Shown piece by piece: positions 15,098 to 24,037 of a stretch of 64,000 nucleotides of DNA. Made by a program: the position numbers and the translations under genes. The notes under the pieces were generated by a model. That model did no database searches and was not told where the DNA came from. It saw only the letters and a program-made list of their open reading frames with translations. The stretch covers positions 1 through 64,000 of IMG/VR virus record IMGVR_UViG_3300032053_000043, one strand, 5' to 3'. This DNA is from a virus. Every line of letters begins with the position of its first letter. Position 1 is the stretch's first letter.

Positions 15098-16318
15098 CTA
15101 TCCCCACTGGTCCGATGGGTTCACCTGCTGCGTTTTCGGTCGCCTGCTGAACAGGCTCCCCCAGCTAAACGGTCGAGGATTGTTCGCACTGGTCGCCGTG
15201 TTGCTGGCGCCACCCGAGGGCGACCAGGTTCCCGGCGACCCGCCACCCGAGAACGTGTTGAAGAAGCTCGACGCGAACCCCGGCTGTCCGGCTGTCGTGT
15301 TCGCCTGCCCGGTGATGGCCCCGGCGTAGCCCAGGTTGCTTTGCGCCCTCAACCCCTCCAACTGCTGTAGGCGACTCAGGTCCTGCGCGCTCAGGTTACT
15401 GAACCCGGCGCCAGCCGTTGTGTTGGCCCGCTCCCGCGCCTCCTGGATCGCCGTCGTCGCGCCCACGTCCGCCCCGTAGACGTCCTTGGCCGCCGCGCCG
15501 CGGCTCCGCTGCGCTTCCTGGATGGCCGCCCGCCGCGCTTCGCTGCCGTAGGCCGTGGACGCGATCCGCTGTCCAGCGATGGTCCCGGCGGTTCCCGTGC
15601 GCTCTGCGGCAATCGTTCTGGCCGCCCCGGTTCGCTGTGCCGCCAGCCGGTCGGCCGCCGTTGCCCCCATCTGGTAAATGTCCCCCTCATTCCTCATGGC
15701 AGTTTCGGAGGCCGTCTCGCCCTGCTCCCGCGCCATCTGCGCCAGGGTCGCATTCATGCCCGGCACGTACCCGCCGCGGCGTGCCGCCATCCGCCCGGCT
15801 TCCCCGCGCGCTGTCTGATAAGCCCGCGAGATCCCGGTGCCCGATACCGCCCGCATCTCCTGCGCCCGCTCGGGAGTCAACTCGATCTGCGCTCGTTCTT
15901 CCGGCGAGTAATACAGGCTGGCCTGCTCTTCGGGGGTCATGTACATCCCTTCGCCCCCAGCGCCGTATTCCAACCCCGATCGCTCCCCCGCCGTCAGGTC
16001 CAGACCTTCGCGCGCTTCGTCGGAGTAGTCCAGCGCCCTCCGCTGCTCCGGCGTCATCTGGAGTTTTTCCTGCTCTTCTGGCCTGAATCCGCCGGTGCGG
16101 TAAACGTCGCTGTAGATGTCCCAGGCCTGGCCGCGCGGCGCCAGATAATCAGTGGTGGCATTTCCGAGTTTGTCCTGGTAGTAGGATTGCTCGTTGATGT
16201 CCCGCCCGCGCAGCCAGTTGGCTTGCGCTTCCAGCTCTTTCTTTTTCTTGCGGGCCGAGATGCCCGAGATGATCCCGCCCACCACGCTCCCACCGAGATT
16301 GATTGCTGCTGATGCCAT
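15098..16318 (-). CDS. Ala/Arg-rich internal virion-type protein
   Basis: 406 residues starting ASAAINLGGSVVGGIISGI, a Gly-rich amphipathic or membrane-active segment typical of phage ejection proteins, followed by a Lys-rich patch. The middle is very rich in Ala, Arg and Glu (GEAGRMAARRGGYVPGM), with a short repeated pattern TxEQRxxLxYS around residues 85-150. The C-terminal part is Gly/Ser rich. It is the GC-rich counterpart in position and style of 30564-31634. Function inferred from context only. Confidence 0.6.
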   Translation of the reverse strand: MASAAINLGGSVVGGIISGISARKKKKELEAQANWLRGRDINEQSYYQDKLGNATTDYLAPRGQAWDIYSDVYRTGGFRPEEQEKLQMTPEQRRALDYSDEAREGLDLTAGERSGLEYGAGGEGMYMTPEEQASLYYSPEERAQIELTPERAQEMRAVSGTGISRAYQTARGEAGRMAARRGGYVPGMNATLAQMAREQGETASETAMRNEGDIYQMGATAADRLAAQRTGAARTIAAERTGTAGTIAGQRIASTAYGSEARRAAIQEAQRSRGAAAKDVYGADVGATTAIQEARERANTTAGAGFSNLSAQDLSRLQQLEGLRAQSNLGYAGAITGQANTTAGQPGFASSFFNTFSGGGSPGTWSPSGGASNTATSANNPRPFSWGSLFSRRPKTQQVNPSDQWG

Positions 16319-16385
16319 CGTTTTATCCCCCTATCCTGCTTGTCTATTCCGGTTCCCGCGCCATTCCGGCGAGCTGGGAACGCTA

Positions 16386-16730
16386 CTATGGCCGAGCCGC
16401 GGTAGGAGGCGGCAACATCACCGGCGGCGAAGGGGGATTGCGGCAAGCGCGCAGGGCCCCACTCAGAGTATCGACCATGCCCTCCAGCTCTGCGATGCGC
16501 CGCCGTGCCGCATCCTCACGCATCAGTGCCGCGCCGTAGGCGGCGAGAACTTCCTGCTCGGTGATAGCAGGCTGCCACGCGGGGCGTTGTGGGGCCGGCG
16601 CCTGAACCACAGGCGTCTTATTGCTGGACGGCGGTTTCTCTGGCCGGCCCGGTTCCTGCGCGGGTGAACTCACCGCGGAGATGCAGAGGGCGCAGAGAAG
16701 AAAAATGAATGGCCGCATCGTCATCAGCAT
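16386..16730 (-). CDS. Exported small protein of unknown function
   Basis: 114 residues behind AGGAGG. The N-terminus (MRPFIFLLCALCISAVSSPAQ) is a clear signal peptide, followed by a Pro-rich linker and a short coiled coil (EDAARRRIAELEGMVDTLSG), ending in prolines. Signal peptide plus periplasmic coiled coil could suit an outer spanin subunit or a fibre-associated protein. Neither can be shown. It follows the tailspike gene with a one-base overlap. Confidence 0.55.
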   Translation of the reverse strand: MLMTMRPFIFLLCALCISAVSSPAQEPGRPEKPPSSNKTPVVQAPAPQRPAWQPAITEQEVLAAYGAALMREDAARRRIAELEGMVDTLSGALRACRNPPSPPVMLPPPTAARP

Positions 16731-19459
16731 CAGCAGGTTCCTCCTGTCTTAAGCCCGCCGGTAAACGTGATCGTGCAGGTTCCTGTGCCGGCCGCGTCGC
16801 GCACCGTGATCGTCAGGCTTTGCCCGCCCGATCCGTTCGCCGTGAACGTTGTGGCCGCGAATTGCCCGGCAGTGTCCAGCCAGGCATATTCCGTGCCGCG
16901 CAGCCGCATACTAAATCGAGTTGCACCGCTGCCGGCATGGTCTATGTACACGGTCTGCCAGTAATTATCGGCGCCGAATTTCGGCCCGAGAGCGGCATTG
17001 CTGTAGAGGCCGAAATACGGATTCTGCGCGCCAGTGCCGCTCACGCCGGCACGCAGGGCCTCGATCGAGCTGTTATCCCCGCCTGTGACCATGAAAATTC
17101 CTGCAGGCGCGCTGGCCAGTGGGACGGATGAGGTAAACCCGCCGGTCAGACTTGTCAGCCCCGCAACGCCCAGCGTATTGCGCAGAGTGGTCGGACCATT
17201 CACGGCCAGGGTAGCAAATGTCGGGTTGCCGGTCTCGCTACTGCTGAGTAGCACGGCGGAAACGTCGTCAACGTAGAAGTCATTGGTGCCGGTGAACTCG
17301 CCGAACGCTAGACGCTGCCCGGTGCCGCCGAAATCATCCAGGCGCACAATGAGCTGGAAATCGTTCCACTCGCCGGTGGTGATTGCAGCGCGGGCGGTGC
17401 GGAAGTCGTAAAAATTGTCTGTCTGCGCGCCGTTCCACACAGACCCCCAGCCGAAGTGCACGGTCCCTGTCTCGACATATACGGAGGCCCGCAGTAGTGC
17501 ATACCCGGACGACGGCAGACCCATCAGCGTTTGGTAGATCGCGGCGTTCGTGCAGTGGTAGGAATAAGTTCCCGTCCGTGATCGCGTGGCGCTCTTGACA
17601 CATGACCCATATTGGCTTGTCCAACCCGCCGTGGTGTCCTCGAAACTAGGTTCCAGGACGTAGTTGCGAATCAACCGAACCTCACCGAAGACACAAGCCT
17701 CGGTGGTGCTATTGCAGCGCAACGCGATCCGCCACGAACCAGCAGCAAGCGCAGCCGTCGTGGTCCAGCGGTAGGGCGGCCGGGCATTGCCGTCATTGGG
17801 CGCGATCAACCAGCCAGAATCGACCAGCACGGCATCGGTATCACTGCGGCGAATTTGGAAACCGGCGACGGCATTTTCCGTGGTCGCCGTGTAAAGTGCC
17901 GAGAAATAGGCGCTGGCGCTGATGGTGTCGGCGATGTCCTGTGTCACCTCGCAGGGCGCCGACGAGCAGACCAGCCGCAGGTAGCGGTCACCGGTAATAT
18001 GATTGAGCCATGCCGTTTTGGTGCGGGTGGCGCCGGCGCCCGCCGTCCAGGCCGTCAGGCCCGCGGATTCCATATCCCAATCGGAAACAATCGAGGGGTC
18101 GAGGGCCTGCTCCAGTATGGGGAATTTGTTGCGCAACGCGCATTGGCCCTGGCCGAATTTCGTATAGATGGAGCTGGCGCAGGTTTGATCACGGACCACG
18201 TTGAAAAAACCAGCGTCGTTGATCCCCGCCAGTGATTGACTGTAGAGGAAGTGCGATTGCCTCACCTGCGGTCCCAGATAGGCGTCAGCGGTTCCCTGGT
18301 GGTACGAATAGCCGCCAAGCACGTTCAGGCCCTGGGTATCTTCGGCTCGGATGTTGACCGCACTGTTGGTCTCGAAGTGGTCCCCGACCGATGTATAGAG
18401 CTGGAACTCTGCGCGTTTCTGCGTGGGTTGAATCAGCAACCCGTAGGTATTGAAGTTGTGAAGATTGCCGGAGCTGAAAACATCCTGTGTGGTTGAGTCG
18501 CTGAGTTTCACGCCGGCGACATCGTTATTCAGGAAGAACCCGTCGCGCAGGCTGAGCCGATTCACGCCGGTCATGAGATGCAATCCAGTGCCTTTGCACT
18601 GATAGACGCCTAGGCGATCCAGTACCATCGTTTCATCCGAGGCTGACTCGCCGACCAGTACGCAGTCATGAGCAACCGTTTGGTTGGCCTTGTTGCCGTC
18701 GAACAGCAGAGCGAACATGTTCACCCGCGATTTCGCGCCCGCGCCATAGGTGAACATGCTGCTGTTCGCGCCATCGCCCAATGACAGCGTGGTCGAAAAC
18801 AGTCCCGTCCCGCGGATGGTGCGGTTCGACCCGCTGCCGTAGGTGCCGGAGAGATCAATGGCGCTGCCGAGTTTGAATGTCCCACCGGGGATGAAGGTAT
18901 CGCCGCGGCCGGTCGGCAGGGACATGGCGGCAGCCGTGATTGCCGCGCTCGAGTCCATGGTGCCGCTAGAATCCCCGCCCCACCATCGGGGATCGGTCGT
19001 GCCGTCCACCTCGACTGTCCCGGTGCCGCTGAAAATCCGGTGTCCATCCGGGTTATCGACCGAGCCAGCGGCGAGAACCAAAACCCTCGGGGAATTTACA
19101 ACGAAGCTGCTGCCGGGGCCGAAAGTGACCGTGATGTTCCCTGGCACCGTCAGATCGACGGCCAGGGTATAGGCCGCCGCCAGATGGAGACGCGCTGGGG
19201 CGGTTATGCCGCTGAAGATGTCGGCCGCAATGGTCGCCGCGCCCAGGATACCGCTGGCATCGCATTCGCCGCCGCCCTGGGCCTGGACGCCGGCCAAGCA
19301 GGCGGCGATCTGTGCCGCTGGCGTGCCGCCATAGAGCGCGGCGCGGTGGACCTTGGTCGCCGGGTCGACGGGCAGCGCCGTGGCCTGGCCGCCCTGGGCA
19401 AAGCAGAAGGCAGTAGGCAGAAGGCAGACGGCGGCGAGTAGAACAATTAAGCGTTGCAT
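16730..19459 (-). CDS. Tailspike-like protein with signal peptide
   Basis: 909 residues. The N-terminus (MQRLIVLLAAVCLLPTAFCF) is a signal peptide, part of it encoded by a heptamer minisatellite. Residues ~75-430 show repeated short strands with Gly/Asn turns (TFKLGSAIDLSGTYGSGSN, VLDRLGVYQCKGTGLHLMTG), as in right-handed beta-helix pectate-lyase or tailspike folds that bind or cut polysaccharide. The middle has two carbohydrate-binding-like jelly-roll stretches (GWTSQYGSC region). The C-terminus (YWQTVYIDHAGSGATRFSM) resembles fibre tips. A Sec signal on a virion spike is unusual. Confidence 0.7.
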   Translation of the reverse strand: MQRLIVLLAAVCLLPTAFCFAQGGQATALPVDPATKVHRAALYGGTPAAQIAACLAGVQAQGGGECDASGILGAATIAADIFSGITAPARLHLAAAYTLAVDLTVPGNITVTFGPGSSFVVNSPRVLVLAAGSVDNPDGHRIFSGTGTVEVDGTTDPRWWGGDSSGTMDSSAAITAAAMSLPTGRGDTFIPGGTFKLGSAIDLSGTYGSGSNRTIRGTGLFSTTLSLGDGANSSMFTYGAGAKSRVNMFALLFDGNKANQTVAHDCVLVGESASDETMVLDRLGVYQCKGTGLHLMTGVNRLSLRDGFFLNNDVAGVKLSDSTTQDVFSSGNLHNFNTYGLLIQPTQKRAEFQLYTSVGDHFETNSAVNIRAEDTQGLNVLGGYSYHQGTADAYLGPQVRQSHFLYSQSLAGINDAGFFNVVRDQTCASSIYTKFGQGQCALRNKFPILEQALDPSIVSDWDMESAGLTAWTAGAGATRTKTAWLNHITGDRYLRLVCSSAPCEVTQDIADTISASAYFSALYTATTENAVAGFQIRRSDTDAVLVDSGWLIAPNDGNARPPYRWTTTAALAAGSWRIALRCNSTTEACVFGEVRLIRNYVLEPSFEDTTAGWTSQYGSCVKSATRSRTGTYSYHCTNAAIYQTLMGLPSSGYALLRASVYVETGTVHFGWGSVWNGAQTDNFYDFRTARAAITTGEWNDFQLIVRLDDFGGTGQRLAFGEFTGTNDFYVDDVSAVLLSSSETGNPTFATLAVNGPTTLRNTLGVAGLTSLTGGFTSSVPLASAPAGIFMVTGGDNSSIEALRAGVSGTGAQNPYFGLYSNAALGPKFGADNYWQTVYIDHAGSGATRFSMRLRGTEYAWLDTAGQFAATTFTANGSGGQSLTITVRDAAGTGTCTITFTGGLKTGGTC
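19403..19430. repeat. Heptamer minisatellite inside a signal peptide (4 units)
   Basis: Plus-strand units GCAGAAG, GCAGTAG, GCAGAAG and GCAGACG. On the coding (minus) strand they encode the CLLPTAFC part of the tailspike signal peptide. Confidence 0.8.
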
Positions 19460-19959
19460 CGCACCCTCACCTCCAAGTCAGAACACCCGGCGGGCACGCT
19501 GCCGGTGACCTCGTACTCGATCCAGTCATAGGGCAGCCGTGCAATAAGCGAGGAACCGGGTATGCTGGCTTCTGTGTCTCCAGCGGCAATCGAGAGTGGA
19601 AGTGCCTGCACGATGGTTTTCACACCGGCAGACCAGCGCTTATGGAATACGATGATCTCCAGTGTTCCGCTGTCCCACACCGTAGGCGTCCAAATCGATA
19701 TGGTGTCCATCGGGCCAGCCCAGTGAAACGAGTTCCAAAGTCCCGGGTTACCGAGCAGTACGCGTCCCGGCAGCCCAAGGATGAATGCCTCCGCCCCACC
19801 ACCGCCGCCAGAGGCCTCAGCCACTATGTTGGTCACGTCTCCCGGTAAGTCGGGTTGCCGCTGGGCAAACTCAATGATCCGCCGCAACAGGTCCCGCAGG
19901 GGCACATTATCCCGGATGCTGGGATGATCGAGTTCCGGCGCGAAGATTCGCTTGCCCAC
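19447..19959 (-). CDS. Virion-associated protein, unknown (170 residues)
   Basis: Starts at ATG 19959, just after the large tail protein. The N-terminus is helical (LRDLLRRIIEFAQRQPDL); after a Gly linker comes a beta-rich C-terminal domain (ISIWTPTVWDSGTLEIIVF). It resembles a small head-tail or fibre-attachment protein with N-terminal helix and C-terminal sandwich, but I cannot name a family. It overlaps the spike start. Confidence 0.55.
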   Translation of the reverse strand: MGKRIFAPELDHPSIRDNVPLRDLLRRIIEFAQRQPDLPGDVTNIVAEASGGGGGAEAFILGLPGRVLLGNPGLWNSFHWAGPMDTISIWTPTVWDSGTLEIIVFHKRWSAGVKTIVQALPLSIAAGDTEASIPGSSLIARLPYDWIEYEVTGSVPAGCSDLEVRVRCNA

Positions 19960-19960
19960 T

Positions 19961-22843
19961 TTACATGCTCCGATAGCCGTGAGGTTTGGCGTACACCCTC
20001 ATGCGGCAGAGGTCGAAATGCTCGTCCACGTTGTTGCAACTCAGGTCCACCCGCAGGCGCTCGTGGCGGATGTTGATTTGGTTCGTGATGTCCTGCGCGG
20101 GGTTCTCCGTCAATGGCAACGTCTTCGTCAGTTTCACAACCTCATCAATGCCGTAGAATCGTACCCATAGGCCCCGCAGCGTGATAATTCCTCCGGCCCC
20201 GGCTTCATCTACTCCGGCATTGGCGTAGGTGAATTGCGTGGCGTTCAGATACGAAACCTCAATGTCAGTCCCGTTGAAACTATTTGGCGTCACTCCGGCG
20301 ATATTCACCCTGTCCATGGGTTGCAAGCGATGGTCCGCCGTGGTCGTAACTGTGACCAACCCGAACGTTCGCGCGATGGTTAAAACCGTGGGAGTGATCG
20401 GCGCCCCTTGCACCCGCATCGTAACGCCCCGGAAAAGATTCAGACCTTCCTTCCGTGGGCAAACAGCGCCGCAACGGTATTGCTGCGCGATGGCGACCTT
20501 CGTGGCCGGCCCGATCAAGTCGGCATGGACCACCGCATCGAAGACCCCGACGTAACTCCCGTCGGAGCTCACGTAGAGCAGTTCGGCCCCATCAACCACC
20601 AGCGAACTCGGCACGTTCCCAGCGAATGTCCAGATGGACCGTTTCGTTTTCTCCTCCAAAATGTCAAACACAATCATCTGGTTCGGAACTGATAACCCGA
20701 CGCCGGGCACCAGGACCAAGACGCGATCCATGGCGACATCAACACGCACTTCCGCGCGCGCGAAGGCCGCGTTGTTTAGCGCCAGCCAAGTTGGCCGAAT
20801 CGTCTTTGTGATCGGGGTCGGTTCGCCACCGTCGAATTTGTAGAAACCTCGCGCCTCCAGCAGATACGCCACGCGCTTGTCGTTGTCCTCATCGGCGCCC
20901 CCGCCGGCCACGCAACTCGGTCCCGAAGATCCCACTCCAGCCACCCGGAACAACGCCCACTCATAGGGCTGCCCGCCATTGTCCTGGGTGGCCCACAAGG
21001 CGCGTTCCTTGGTGTAGTAGAGGGTGTCGCCCTGCTGGAAGATGTTGGTCAACCGCTGGCTGTCTTCTCGGCGGACGGCCTGGAACCCCGTCGCCGCGTT
21101 GAAATTCTCAGGTGCGTCCGGCTCAGAAAATAGAACCAGGCTAGAATCCGAACCATCTCCCAGTAAGGCCAGCCGCATATTGAAGAAGAAAGGAACCATT
21201 TGGCCCGTCAACGTGTGCCGATAGCCCAGGAGCGCCGCAGCGTCTTCGCTCTGCTTGACTTCCGTGTCGCTCAGGTTCAGGGTTACGGTTGCCGTGCCCA
21301 CTGCGAGGCTCGCCACCACGTAGAACTGCAGTAGGCCAGCCTGCGTCATAATGATGTGCAGCTTCGTGACGTGGGCGGCATAGTAGGTCGCGCCGTACAG
21401 GCCTTGATCGAGGTAGACTGGAAGATTGGCAATCACCAGATTGTGCGGGCCGCCCAACGTAAGTGTCGCCGCGCCCCATCCCCCGTGCGTGCAAGCCGAG
21501 GTGGTCACAATGGCATTACCCGCCGCCCCTGGCGTCCGGGCTTCCACAACCTGTGTGGTGTTGGTGTTGGTGGTGGCCTTCACGGTGGGGTGCATTGCCA
21601 GGCAGGTATAATCAATGCCCGGCAGGCCCGCGAAGTTTATGGCGGATTTCAGGTTGTCGAGTGCCGCCGCCAATGTCCCGCCGATCAAGACTTCGCCTTC
21701 AATTGTCGTCAGCGGCCCCGTCCTCCAAGTATATGTCTTGGTGTCAATGGTGAGGGTGTCGCCGTCATGCGGCACATCCGTCCCAGTGAAGGTGCCCGTC
21801 GCCCCGTAGTTCACCGCCGTGAATTTCGGCCAAGTGGTGTAGTAGGCGACCGCCGTTTGAGCGCCGGCGGTGGTCGTCAGATGCAGCAGGATCGAGGTGA
21901 TTACATGATCCACCGTGTACTCGATATAATTGATGGTAACTTTCTGGCCCGCCGCTATGGCCGTGAAGTCGTCTCCCGAGACCCATGCCACAATGTAGTC
22001 CAGGCCTGATACCGAAGTCGTCACCGTCCCCGACCGCTCATACTTAAAGGCCGGCCCCACCCAGCCGCTTCGCGTTTCCGCCAGCACTCCAAAGTAGTGT
22101 TCACCTGGAGTAATCGAGCCGGCGGCCGGTTGGGTGAAAGTCAGACTGGATTGCGCTTCGGCGGCCAGCGCGAAGGGCATTATGTTCGGCCACGCCCAGG
22201 TCGGATCGTAGAGATAGGGCGGCAGTGTTCCCTGGTAGGCGTCCGAGAAGCAAATCACCGCTCGGTCGTTGTAGGGAGCGATGCGGAAATGCACCGTCGT
22301 TGCTGGCAACCCGGCCAGTAAATCCATCGTGAAATACACGGTCCCGGTAAATGCCCCGAACGTGATGGTGTCTATCGGGATGGTGAAGTTGCTCCCGTCG
22401 ATCTTGGTCACGATCCGGGTCCCATTGATCGCCGCCCAGGCACCGGTGGCCCCCGCAATCTTGATCGTCATGGCACTCGGCAGGCCATGATTCCCTACCA
22501 CCGTCAACTTCGTCGGGCTGGCGTTCGACCCCGCCACAATCTGCATTGCCATCCTGAGAGTAGGATTGCCGGCCGTGGCGTAAAGCAGCAGATGCCGCCT
22601 CGAGAAAGGCGCGGCCGTCAGAAACAGTTCTTGATGAAGGATGCCGGGGCTCGCGGCTTGTCCCGTGAGGAACTTCACCGCTTGCCCCGGCCGTTGAAAG
22701 ACCGAACTGGGAGTGAAGGCGCAGTTCAGGGCGGGGTCTGCATACTCCTTTGGAACATCCTGGGGATCTCCGATGGTCCACAGCCCCAAGAATTCTTCCA
22801 GTTCGAGCTTGTCGAATTGTTGCAGACCCCCGCCCATCGCCAC
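19961..22843 (-). CDS. Large tail tube/nozzle-like protein
   Basis: 960 residues. The opening (LEEFLGLWTIGDPQDVPKEY) and blocks such as GSDSSLVLFSEPDAPENFNA and TNIFQQGDTLYYTKERALW resemble the beta-propeller-like nozzle proteins of short-tailed phages, also seen in 36491-37753. Around residues 350-460 it has a domain with DTLTIDTKTYTWRTG and GEVLIGGTLAAALDNLKSAI, which recurs in the next gene. A fibronectin-like C-terminal part follows. It probably forms or caps the tail tube. Confidence 0.65.
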   Translation of the reverse strand: MAMGGGLQQFDKLELEEFLGLWTIGDPQDVPKEYADPALNCAFTPSSVFQRPGQAVKFLTGQAASPGILHQELFLTAAPFSRRHLLLYATAGNPTLRMAMQIVAGSNASPTKLTVVGNHGLPSAMTIKIAGATGAWAAINGTRIVTKIDGSNFTIPIDTITFGAFTGTVYFTMDLLAGLPATTVHFRIAPYNDRAVICFSDAYQGTLPPYLYDPTWAWPNIMPFALAAEAQSSLTFTQPAAGSITPGEHYFGVLAETRSGWVGPAFKYERSGTVTTSVSGLDYIVAWVSGDDFTAIAAGQKVTINYIEYTVDHVITSILLHLTTTAGAQTAVAYYTTWPKFTAVNYGATGTFTGTDVPHDGDTLTIDTKTYTWRTGPLTTIEGEVLIGGTLAAALDNLKSAINFAGLPGIDYTCLAMHPTVKATTNTNTTQVVEARTPGAAGNAIVTTSACTHGGWGAATLTLGGPHNLVIANLPVYLDQGLYGATYYAAHVTKLHIIMTQAGLLQFYVVASLAVGTATVTLNLSDTEVKQSEDAAALLGYRHTLTGQMVPFFFNMRLALLGDGSDSSLVLFSEPDAPENFNAATGFQAVRREDSQRLTNIFQQGDTLYYTKERALWATQDNGGQPYEWALFRVAGVGSSGPSCVAGGGADEDNDKRVAYLLEARGFYKFDGGEPTPITKTIRPTWLALNNAAFARAEVRVDVAMDRVLVLVPGVGLSVPNQMIVFDILEEKTKRSIWTFAGNVPSSLVVDGAELLYVSSDGSYVGVFDAVVHADLIGPATKVAIAQQYRCGAVCPRKEGLNLFRGVTMRVQGAPITPTVLTIARTFGLVTVTTTADHRLQPMDRVNIAGVTPNSFNGTDIEVSYLNATQFTYANAGVDEAGAGGIITLRGLWVRFYGIDEVVKLTKTLPLTENPAQDITNQINIRHERLRVDLSCNNVDEHFDLCRMRVYAKPHGYRSM

Positions 22844-22846
22844 TCC

Positions 22847-23989
22847 TTACGCATAGATCGCCGGCCCGGTGCGCCGCAGGATCACGCCGATCACCAGACC
22901 TACCGTGTTCGTGACCGTGCCGGTGAAGTCCAGGCCAATCGCGTACCCCTTGCGCAATTGCGTGTTGAAGATGGTCCGATGCGGCAGGCCGACGACGGAA
23001 CTGTTGATCGGAGTGCCCGCCAGGTCCATCTCGGCCGCCAGCATTGCCGTCCCGCTGGCTACCGCAACCCCGTTCGCGCAGGAACGCAGCATCAGCGTCA
23101 TGTCCGTGCCACTGGCGAAGGTGACCCCGACGAAGCTGGCGTTGGCGCAAGTCTCGGTGGAAGCGAAGGCGTTGCCTGCCGTGCCCTTGACCCGCGCGTT
23201 AAAGACCGTGGTTGTACCGTCCGAGGACAATCCCAGGATTCTCGAATGCGCCACGGTCCCGGTGCCGTACAACGTCCCTTCACCCGCGGCCTTGTTGACC
23301 GCCCGGAGGATGTTCAGGTGGCTGGCCGTCTGGTTTGCCCCGATCAGCACCTCGTTCGCCACCGCGGGGATGCTCAGGACCGCCACGTAGGCGTAGGTCT
23401 TGGCCGTTGCGCCCGTACCCAAGGTCACGGTCTCAGCGTCCAACCCGCCCGTGAAAAGGGCACCGCCGGTAAACGTGATATGCCCCGACCCGCCTCCCGC
23501 GATGGTGCTCGCAATCGCGTTTCCACCCACTCCGCCCGTGCGGGCCTGGAAGGTCTGGTCCGTGGCCGTGTTGGTGGTCGCCTGGACCGTGGGATGCGCC
23601 ACGGCGCAGGAATAATCCGTGCCCGGGGTGCCCGTGTGGTTCACCGCGGACAAGGCGTTGTCCAAGGCCACCGCCGCCGAACCGCCAATCAGGATTTCTC
23701 CTTCCACCGGCGTCAACGCTGTCCTGAAGGTGTAAGGCTTGGTGCCCAGCGTGAAGGAATCGCCGTTATGCGGCGTGTCGGCGGCGTTCAGAACATTCGT
23801 TGCCGCAATCCAGCCCGTGAACACGCCGCCACTCGTCAATGTTGCGGCGGCCACCGCCCCGCCCGATCCCGACCCGTTGCGGGCGATCACCCCGATCAGA
23901 TCGTAATCCTCGTCGGCGGGGACGAAAAACCGATCCACGCATCCCACCGCATCCAGACAAATCGCAAATCGTTCGAGTCTCCGACCCAT
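22847..23989 (-). CDS. Tail-associated protein with two NEVLIG domains
   Basis: 380 residues. Two copies of a ~100-residue beta-rich domain: first with DSFTLGTKPYTFRTAL and GEILIGGSAAVALDNALSAV, second with KTYAYVAVL and NEVLIGANQTASHLNILRAV. The same domain is found in the 960-residue neighbour and in many phage tail proteins I recall. The C-terminal ~90 residues are a separate beta domain. Probably a tail decoration or fibre-base protein; exact role unknown. Confidence 0.6.
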   Translation of the reverse strand: MGRRLERFAICLDAVGCVDRFFVPADEDYDLIGVIARNGSGSGGAVAAATLTSGGVFTGWIAATNVLNAADTPHNGDSFTLGTKPYTFRTALTPVEGEILIGGSAAVALDNALSAVNHTGTPGTDYSCAVAHPTVQATTNTATDQTFQARTGGVGGNAIASTIAGGGSGHITFTGGALFTGGLDAETVTLGTGATAKTYAYVAVLSIPAVANEVLIGANQTASHLNILRAVNKAAGEGTLYGTGTVAHSRILGLSSDGTTTVFNARVKGTAGNAFASTETCANASFVGVTFASGTDMTLMLRSCANGVAVASGTAMLAAEMDLAGTPINSSVVGLPHRTIFNTQLRKGYAIGLDFTGTVTNTVGLVIGVILRRTGPAIYA

Positions 23990-24037
23990 TTTCTGCTCCT
24001 CTTCTCTGCGGTACCGCTTCGTGGGTTCGCAGAATCA

